A stretch of 64,000 bases of DNA from Saccharofermentans sp. (GTDB lineage: Bacteria; Bacillota; Clostridia; Saccharofermentanales; Saccharofermentanaceae). Numbering within the stretch: the first letter of the stretch is position 1; each line of letters begins with the position of its first letter. Under the pieces are notes generated by a model that searched no databases, was not told the DNA's origin, and worked only from the letters and a program-made list of their open reading frames with translations. The stretch spans positions 1-64,000 of the forward strand of contig JAEFBB010000009.1 in assembly GCA_016292215.1 (NCBI GenBank), given 5' to 3'. The position numbers were made by a program, and so were the translations under genes. Positions 58,557 to 64,000 of this stretch are shown here, piece after piece.

Positions 58557-60938
58557 ATGAACAAATTGTTGCTTAAAATATGTGCTGTTTTGATGATCAT
58601 TGCTGTGGCAGTGTCGACTTTGGCATGCAATAAGAAAAATAACGTAGATGAGACTGCCGCATTTTCCGGTGAAGATACGATTTCAGCTGATTTTCCTTGG
58701 TTTGAGAACAAGAAGATCAATATCGATTATGGTATAGATGAGAGCAAGCCGGCTGTATCCACAGGAGTATACTTAGCCGGTGCAGATGACAAATATATTG
58801 TCGCAGTTGCAACGGCCTACTATGAGCTGCTTGGCGATAATAGTTCTGTAAGTGACAGCGACATGCAGGAGTATGAAGCATCAATTACTCCTATAATATC
58901 CGTTTATGACAGAGTTGCGGATCAGACGGTCAACCATATCAATGTCAAAAAGGATATTTCTCCTGAAGGTGTTATTGATTCAATAGAATATGCCGATGGC
59001 AGGATTATAGTACCTTCACTAAAATACGATGCTTCTTCTAACAAGACTACTATTATTGAAACAATAATTGATCCGCTGTCAGGAAATGTTCTGGATAACC
59101 GAAGTGTCGATGCCGATGAGAAAAACACTATTGTCTGTTCGCGTAATGTCGGTGAGTATAAAACAGAAATAATCATGGATTGGGACTCAGGACTGACTGG
59201 GTTTACAGTAAGAGTTTATTCGCCTGATGGTAATTCAAGAGACATTTATGTTGATGGTAACGGAATTCAGATATTCAGTGCAAATGTTATTCTTCCGGTA
59301 ACAGATACGACTGCTTTGATCTATGCTGAAACTGAAAAAGGCAGTATGTATTATTCTCTTGATCTTGAACAGTTCTCGGCTGTTTCAACCAATTACGAAG
59401 AATACAAATGGCTGGATCCATACATTAACGGCAATTTAACCGCCGGCGCTGACGGAAATACTTACTTTGCCTCTTCTCTTGGTATATCAAGGCTCGATTT
59501 AGAAAAGAAAACTGCTGAAACGGTTTTCGATTACAGTTGGTGCAGTATCAACAGACATACACTGAATTTCTTCTATGTAGCCGAATGCAAGGAAGACTCC
59601 TTCCTTCTTTGTGGAAATGTTTCGCAACAGGGAAGTTTTATAAAAGATGTGCAGTCGGAATTTGTTATCTATGAATTTAAAAAAGCCAGTCAGAATCCGC
59701 ATGCGGGCAAGACAGTGCTCGAACTGTATGCTGCCAATGGTGAATTAGATTATACGACTGCTGATGCAGTTATCAGATTTAATGATGCTAACAGCGGTTA
59801 TTATATTCAAGTCTCAGACCGGTACAATTTAAATAGTTATATCGACTACAATTTAGGCTTTAACAGTCAGGATGAAGCGGATGAATATAACCTGAGTGCA
59901 AAAACAAAAATGAGCAATGCCCTAGCCATAGATATTATTAACGGCAATGGCCCGGATATATTATTGGATACCGGCTCGTTCGGACTTCTGAACAATTCAA
60001 ATTATCTTGCAGACCTTACTCCATATGTCGGAACGCTTGATCCTGATAAATACTATACAAATATTATCGATGGTGCGAAGTATGATGGAGCTCTTTATCA
60101 GTTGCCGGTTACATTTGCAGTCGACGGCATACACACAAACTCAAAATACGCAGGAAGTTCAGGAAAAGGGTTTACGCTTGCAGAGTATGAGGAATTTCTT
60201 AAGGGTGCTTTGAACGGTAAAGATGTAATTGTAGCCGGACAAGCTGTGTGTTTTGCAAAACTGTTCAGTGCTGAAAGTGATCTGTTCATTAAAGACGGTA
60301 AGGCAGATTTTACCAGTCCGGAGTTTAAGGAACTTGCAAGGTATGTAATGGATAATGTCCCGCAAAACAGCAGTAATTGGGGAGTGGCCGTTAACGATAT
60401 TACTATTGCAACCCAAGAGGGAAGATGTGCCATTTACAATTCGTGTGGTCATATAAGCACATATTTTTATGATACAGAAGCATTAAGCGGTGCCACGGCT
60501 ATTCTTGGTATTCCTTCTTCAGATGGCAGAGGACCGTTGTTTTCTCCAGGCCGGACTGTTGCTGTTTCCGCTCAAGCAAAGAACATTGATGCCTGCGGCG
60601 AATTTGTAAAGTTGTTGCTGTCAGATGATGTTCAGCTGAATTTTGCAATGTGCGATAGATTGGTAGTTAATCGGGAAGCAATAAGACAAGCAGCTAAAAC
60701 GGCCGTCGATTACTATAACTCCGGCTCATCTGATGTCAGGAAAATGTATTCAGAGGAGACAATTAACGATCTGGATAAGGTTATTCTCAGTTGTTCGAGA
60801 ATGAATTCAACGGATTCAGCGTTAAGTATCATACTCATTGAGGAGATGCCGGCGTATTTTACCGGTCAGAAAGATTTGGATTCGGTAATATCGATTGCTC
60901 AAGACAGAGCCCAGAAGGTTTTGGATGAACGAGGATGA
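58557..60938 (+). CDS. Large lipoprotein: propeller-like N-terminus plus solute-binding domain, paralogue
   Basis: The 793-residue protein has a lipoprotein signal ending VSTLAC. It has the same order as 16506-18911: a beta-rich N-terminal half (YEEYKWLDPYINGNLTAGADGNTYFASSLGISRL), then NGNGPDILLDTGSFGLLNNSNYLADLTPYV, YQLPVTFAVDGIH, AKNIDACGEFVKLLLSDDVQLNF and a C-terminal IEEMPAYFTGQKDLDSVISIAQDRAQKVLDERG. The last block is nearly identical to the end of the other copy. It has no nearby permease. The start has GGGGAG. The two are about 42 kb apart on opposite strands. Confidence 0.82.
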   Translation: MNKLLLKICAVLMIIAVAVSTLACNKKNNVDETAAFSGEDTISADFPWFENKKINIDYGIDESKPAVSTGVYLAGADDKYIVAVATAYYELLGDNSSVSDSDMQEYEASITPIISVYDRVADQTVNHINVKKDISPEGVIDSIEYADGRIIVPSLKYDASSNKTTIIETIIDPLSGNVLDNRSVDADEKNTIVCSRNVGEYKTEIIMDWDSGLTGFTVRVYSPDGNSRDIYVDGNGIQIFSANVILPVTDTTALIYAETEKGSMYYSLDLEQFSAVSTNYEEYKWLDPYINGNLTAGADGNTYFASSLGISRLDLEKKTAETVFDYSWCSINRHTLNFFYVAECKEDSFLLCGNVSQQGSFIKDVQSEFVIYEFKKASQNPHAGKTVLELYAANGELDYTTADAVIRFNDANSGYYIQVSDRYNLNSYIDYNLGFNSQDEADEYNLSAKTKMSNALAIDIINGNGPDILLDTGSFGLLNNSNYLADLTPYVGTLDPDKYYTNIIDGAKYDGALYQLPVTFAVDGIHTNSKYAGSSGKGFTLAEYEEFLKGALNGKDVIVAGQAVCFAKLFSAESDLFIKDGKADFTSPEFKELARYVMDNVPQNSSNWGVAVNDITIATQEGRCAIYNSCGHISTYFYDTEALSGATAILGIPSSDGRGPLFSPGRTVAVSAQAKNIDACGEFVKLLLSDDVQLNFAMCDRLVVNREAIRQAAKTAVDYYNSGSSDVRKMYSEETINDLDKVILSCSRMNSTDSALSIILIEEMPAYFTGQKDLDSVISIAQDRAQKVLDERG

Positions 60939-61042
60939 TTAATGTCTTAGTTTATGGCGCATGCTTAACACCTTCCAATAATGGAAAAATGTCATGATTT
61001 CTTGACCATACTTTTCGGCAGTACCTACATTGCTTTTGTTAA

Positions 61043-61174
61043 GTAATCAAGCTGCCCGAAAAATGCTTCGTTATCGTGCCCATTATCTACTTTGCGCTTG
61101 CTGTAGTATTGGCATTCCTTATAAAGCGTTTAATCCTCGATAAGCTCAAATCCAAAGACAAGGTTGAGACTTGA
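61043..61174 (+). pseudogene. C-terminal remnant of a membrane protein gene
   Basis: An open frame of 43 codons without a start, from 61043 to TGA 61172-61174, reads VIKLPEKCFVIVPIIYFALAVVLAFLIKRLILDKLKSKDKVET. This is a last membrane segment with a basic tail, like the end of acyltransferase-3 or other polytopic proteins. TAA lies directly upstream. It lies between the large lipoprotein and the TetR gene; the rest of 60939-61193 shows nothing. Confidence 0.5.
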
Positions 61175-61193
61175 TTCTGCCCATCCTCGGGTG

Positions 61194-61248
61194 TTGACAG
61201 TTTTTGATTCGCGGTATAATATAAACAGGATTATATAATTCTGTTTAT
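61194..61248. promoter_or_regulatory. TetR gene promoter with a 28-base operator palindrome
   Basis: TTGACA (61194-61199) and TATAAT (61215-61220) have a 15-base spacer. The near-perfect palindrome ATAAACAG-GATTATATAATT-CTGTTTAT (61221-61248) follows directly and covers the expected start of transcription. Confidence 0.8.
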
Positions 61249-61262
61249 GGAAAGTGACTCCT

Positions 61263-61859
61263 ATGGCGCGTAAAACTACTATATCAAGAGAAGTTATTTT
61301 GGAAGCAGCGTTGAAGATGCTCATCAGGGACGGCTATGCATCGGTCAATGTTAAGACACTGGCATCTGAGATCGGGTGTTCGACTCAGCCTATTGTATGG
61401 CATTTCGAGAACATGACCGGACTAAGGCGGGCCCTCTCTGAATATGCGATGGCTTATGCCGCGAAGAAGGCTGCTTCAAGTTATGAGAACAAACTTGAGA
61501 GCTTTGAATTCCTGGGCAGGTCCTATGTGAAGATGGCGCTCAAGGAACCGAATCTTTTTAAGTTCCTTTATCTGGGCGAGAGCCCTATGGGCAAGCCCTA
61601 TAACCTTAAGGATATCGGCAGGGCAAAAAATAAAGAGATGATCGCCATGATCGCAGAGCAGACCGGCCTTAATGAGGAGCAGGTTATCCGTTTTGTAAGG
61701 AATACCATCATTTATTCGCACGGCATTGCGACGATGCTTGCGACAGGGGTTCTCAAGGGAACTGAGAAAGAGATGATGGAAATGATCAATAAAGCTGCTG
61801 ATGCGTTCATTCTGAATGAAGGCGCCGATCCTGAGAAGATAGCGGGGAAGGGAAAGTAA
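61263..61859 (+). CDS. TetR/AcrR family transcriptional regulator
   Basis: From ATG 61263 the product is 198 residues (GTG 61254 is possible). The N-terminal DNA-binding domain reads ISREVILEAALKMLIRDGYASVNVKTLASEIGCSTQPIVWHFENM, the TetR helix-turn-helix. The C-terminal ligand domain is helical, of the TetR_C type with FLGRSYVKMALKEPNLFKFLYL. It probably represses itself and the membrane protein that starts 1 base after its stop, through the palindrome at 61221-61248. Confidence 0.92.
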   Translation: MARKTTISREVILEAALKMLIRDGYASVNVKTLASEIGCSTQPIVWHFENMTGLRRALSEYAMAYAAKKAASSYENKLESFEFLGRSYVKMALKEPNLFKFLYLGESPMGKPYNLKDIGRAKNKEMIAMIAEQTGLNEEQVIRFVRNTIIYSHGIATMLATGVLKGTEKEMMEMINKAADAFILNEGADPEKIAGKGK

Positions 61860-61860
61860 T

Positions 61861-62247
61861 ATGTTATCAACTGTAAGTTCAATAATAGGCGCAGTACTTC
61901 TCCTGGCAGTTGCGGTAATGGAGATCCTTTTGATATTCGGTCTGCCGTTGGGTGAGTTTACTATGGGCGGAAGATATAAAGTGCTGCCGCCGATGTACAG
62001 GATGTTTGCGGCTTCATCCGTTATCCTCCAGCTCTTCGGAGCAGCAATGATACTTCAGGGCGGCGGACTTATGAATATGTGGTTTGCAGGCAAAGTGATA
62101 AAGATCATCTGCTTCGTTTTCGCAGGCTTCTTTGCAGTGAACACGGTCATGAATATAATATCTCCAAGTAAGAAGGAAAAATACGTGATGACGCCGCTTG
62201 CGGCAGTCGAAGCCTGCTGCTTTGCAGTAACAGCGTTCTTAATGTAA
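61861..62247 (+). CDS. Small four-segment membrane protein
   Basis: The 128-residue protein has four membrane segments (near 5-25, 45-65, 76-98 and 107-127) with GLPLGEFTMGGRYKVLPPMYRMFA between the first two. It starts 1 base after the TetR stop. Being the sole partner of a self-regulating TetR protein, it may be the regulator's target. Function unknown. Confidence 0.8.
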   Translation: MLSTVSSIIGAVLLLAVAVMEILLIFGLPLGEFTMGGRYKVLPPMYRMFAASSVILQLFGAAMILQGGGLMNMWFAGKVIKIICFVFAGFFAVNTVMNIISPSKKEKYVMTPLAAVEACCFAVTAFLM

Positions 62248-62259
62248 AGGGGATAATCT

Positions 62260-62292
62260 ATGATCTATGAAAAAGAACGCATTGATAGGTAA
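62260..62292 (+). other. Ten-residue ORF with good ribosome binding site
   Basis: AAAGGGG precedes ATG 62260, which reads MIYEKERIDR and stops. It could be a leader peptide or a start-retaining remnant; too short to decide. Confidence 0.3.
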
Positions 62293-62298
62293 CTGACA

Positions 62299-62931
62299 AT
62301 GAGTATTTTCGACGACGTAAATAAATGGGAGAAAGAGGAAGGTGTAAATATCTTTTCTTCGATCCTGAATGTAAATGATCCGGTAGTTATGGACTACGGG
62401 TGCGGCGCAGGTAATTATTCTTTTGCGGCATCTTTTGCATTCGAACAGAAATGCAAAGTCTATGCTGTGGACATCAACAAGCAGTGCCTGGATTACGTAA
62501 GCGGGAAAGCAAAGGATGAGAAGATCGGCTGCATTATTCCGGTTGAGGGAAGAGAAGATTACCGTCACGATTTTGAAGACGGCTTCTTTGATCTTGTTAT
62601 CTATGCTGATATGTTCCACGGTGAAGAGAAAATGTATAACGGGCTTCACCGCTTTGTGATGATAGAAGAAGCAAAAAGAACTCTCAAGGACGGCGGCATT
62701 CTTGCTGTCCTGCCTTTCCATCTGTCTAATTTCAGGGATAAGGATAAAAAGAAGTGCAAGTACACATACAAAAAGCTCATCGAAGAAATATGCGGATATG
62801 GTTTTAAATATACCGGGAAGAATCTTGAGGGGATACATTTCGAGAAAGTGTACAGCCCGTATTACCAGCAAAAGGGCGGTGTGACATTCGAGAGCCTTGA
62901 ACGCGGAAAGATATTGGTGTTTGAGAAATAA
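62299..62931 (+). CDS. Class I SAM-dependent methyltransferase
   Basis: The 210-residue protein has PVVMDYGCGAGNYSFAASFA (motif I), VYAVDINKQCLDYVSGKAKDEKIGCIIPVEG and FDLVIYADMFHGEEKMYNGLHRFVMIEEAKRTLKDGGILAVLPFH as later motifs. It is a UbiE/Tam-like small-molecule methyltransferase of unknown substrate. The start at 62299 has no strong ribosome binding site and follows the 10-residue ORF by 6 bases. Confidence 0.85.
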   Translation: MSIFDDVNKWEKEEGVNIFSSILNVNDPVVMDYGCGAGNYSFAASFAFEQKCKVYAVDINKQCLDYVSGKAKDEKIGCIIPVEGREDYRHDFEDGFFDLVIYADMFHGEEKMYNGLHRFVMIEEAKRTLKDGGILAVLPFHLSNFRDKDKKKCKYTYKKLIEEICGYGFKYTGKNLEGIHFEKVYSPYYQQKGGVTFESLERGKILVFEK

Positions 62932-62947
62932 GTCAGGGGATGAACAG

Positions 62948-63040
62948 ATGATGTTCCCTGAATGCGTATTAGAATCATTGTTGTATAATGTGCTTATCTC
63001 TCAGGAGCAGTTCGAAGAGATCGTAAGGAAGAACACGTAA
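62948..63040 (+). CDS. Small 30-residue ORF
   Basis: ATG 62948 (AGGGGA eight bases before) reads MMFPECVLESLLYNVLISQEQFEEIVRKNT, then TAA 63038. The pattern (LLYNxLISxEQFEEIV) resembles short Firmicute proteins and tails with an L(I/L)T-x-E-Q-Y/F helix. It is too short to be sure, but the ribosome binding site and composition support translation. Confidence 0.45.
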   Translation: MMFPECVLESLLYNVLISQEQFEEIVRKNT

Positions 63041-63069
63041 GTTGCTATTCTGCAAAATAGAAGTTTTAC

Positions 63070-63113
63070 TTAGAAAAAACTTAAAAGCCGCACTCTATGT
63101 TGGAGTGCGGCTT
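63070..63113 (-). terminator. Terminator of the surface-protein gene (minus strand)
   Basis: AAGCCGCACTC (63085-63095) and GAGTGCGGCTT (63103-63113) are a perfect 11-bp inverted repeat. On the minus strand it is followed by TTTTAAGTTTTTT. Confidence 0.9.
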
Positions 63114-63148
63114 ATTACTTTGTCTTGGAGCAAATAGCTATTTCTTAA

Positions 63149-64000
63149 TTATGCCGGTAGAACCGAATTATATTCTATCGCAGCTGCAGAGAAAATATGT
63201 AGAGCATTTAATACGTCTTTTAGTTCATCAGTAATGACACCACCGTTTGGTTGATTCAATACGATGTATGCATAGTTTGATGCGCGATACTTTAAGGTTT
63301 TGGCTTCGGTGCTTTCGCCAATGTAATACTTAATACTAAGTTTACTGCTGAAATTTGTTGCCGGTATTCCTTCAATAATTACTATTGTGTATTCGCCTGA
63401 AACAGTGGTTTTTAACTCTTGCTTCTTATATTCGAACTTGATACCGTCAACATCTTCAGTCTTGAAATAAAGCTTTAATGTAATTGTTGATTTGAGGGAA
63501 AGGCTTACTTTTGCAGGCGATATTTCTCCATCTTTATAGTATTCCAGGTCGCCAACAGATAAGGAGGTCTGCTGGCCATCCGCAGGCAGTATCGAATTCG
63601 CAAGATCATCTGTACCGTAACCGAAGTAGTTCTGAGCTGCTGCCCCGTAGTTCAGCATAGCCTTTACCAGTTCAATTGCATTAACAGAATACTTCTCAGG
63701 ATGATCAAGGATATAAGCAGCATATTCTCTTACTGAATAGGTATAGGCATCACCTATCGGATTATTTTCGTCAATGTAAACTTGTGCGGTTATCTCATCA
63801 GCCATTTCTTTCGCTACAACATCACAACGGAAAATGTAGTATCCGTCTTTATTGGGTGTAAGATCTTTTGCCGGAATGTTCTGAGCTTTACCATTAACCG
63901 TGAATTTCATGTAAGCAGTATCAGAGTGTGCCAATACTTCATCGCTTAGTTTCATGTAGAAATTAACACCAATACTGCCGTCCAGGCTCAGGGAATATCC
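63149..64000 (-). CDS. C-terminal part of a secreted surface protein (partial)
   Basis: The frame is open through the right edge: before MKLSDEVLAHSD it reads SLSLDGSIGVNFY, so the gene starts outside the window. The visible 284 residues match the C-terminal module of secreted proteins of Ruminococcus-type bacteria: SIGVNFYMKLSDEVLAHSDTAYMKFTVNGK, YYIFRCDVVAKEMADEITAQVY, YTYSVREYAAYILDHPEKYSVNAIELVKAMLNYGAAAQNYFGYGTDDLAN. A second part ends LNALHIFSAAAIEYNSVLPA. This module follows leucine-rich or other repeats in surface proteins. A terminator follows. Confidence 0.8.
   Translation of the reverse strand, partial: GYSLSLDGSIGVNFYMKLSDEVLAHSDTAYMKFTVNGKAQNIPAKDLTPNKDGYYIFRCDVVAKEMADEITAQVYIDENNPIGDAYTYSVREYAAYILDHPEKYSVNAIELVKAMLNYGAAAQNYFGYGTDDLANSILPADGQQTSLSVGDLEYYKDGEISPAKVSLSLKSTITLKLYFKTEDVDGIKFEYKKQELKTTVSGEYTIVIIEGIPATNFSSKLSIKYYIGESTEAKTLKYRASNYAYIVLNQPNGGVITDELKDVLNALHIFSAAAIEYNSVLPA

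Overview
The window reads as chromosomal DNA of a low-to-mid GC Gram-positive anaerobe of the class Clostridia. The support is purine-rich ribosome binding sites (AGGAGG type), TATAAT promoters, many LxxC lipoproteins, an EpsC-type serine acetyltransferase, LytTR/DUF3021 and TetR regulators, DUF896, TraX and YwaF-like proteins. A partial surface protein at the right edge resembles the secreted proteins of rumen and gut ruminococci. A Ruminococcaceae/Saccharofermentans-like host is my guess, not something shown. I see no tRNA or rRNA genes, insertion sequences, prophage or CRISPR array.

Layout. Positions 1-1112 hold the end of metE and all of metF (methionine synthesis), closed by a terminator. 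1258-2855 and 5292-7567 hold small membrane proteins and lipoproteins of unknown function. 2949-5175 is a tight operon of two GNAT acetyltransferases, a RidA protein, a tautomerase and a pyroglutamyl-peptidase-like protein. 7689-11815 carries a membrane protein, a LytTR-DUF3021 pair behind a structured leader, and an ABC exporter. 11904-12275 is an intergenic array of inverted repeats with a 61-bp period. 12330-24385 holds lipoproteins, an SLC13-type anion transporter, a YwaF-like protein, a large binding-protein-like lipoprotein, a MutS-like ATPase, a SulP transporter and an MFS transporter. 24663-28646 is a second copy of the small-membrane-protein module followed by a second ABC transporter. 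28721-41541 is mixed: zinc-ribbon lipoprotein, serine acetyltransferase, MATE pump, RelA/SpoT-domain protein, GDPD lipoprotein, TraX, flavoprotein, CASTOR/POLLUX-like channel, DUF896 and a methyltransferase. 41722-47118 is a run of same-strand accessory enzymes. 47122-50344 is a metal-handling cluster: two CobW GTPases facing a DUF134-NifX fusion with palindromic operators between them. 50465-63040 is more lipoproteins, acetyltransferases, flavin enzymes, a second MATE pump, a paralogue of the large lipoprotein and a TetR regulator with its own operator. 63149-64000 is the C-terminal part of a surface protein.

The most unusual signals are non-coding. First, a repeat with fixed architecture (ATTGCC, 6 nt, TGACACG, 14 nt, CGTGTCA, 5 nt, CGTCAC) occurs as two tandem pairs 3.7 kb apart, each pair with an exact 61-bp period and unconserved spacers. 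A differently-sequenced inverted repeat with the same 61-bp period sits beside one pair. Second, a shared promoter-like signature (TGCAACATTTT then TGTWTA, 17-nt gap) precedes three envelope-protein genes and suggests an alternative (ECF-type) sigma regulon. Third, several short gene remnants keep a start and a stop but have lost the middle of the gene.
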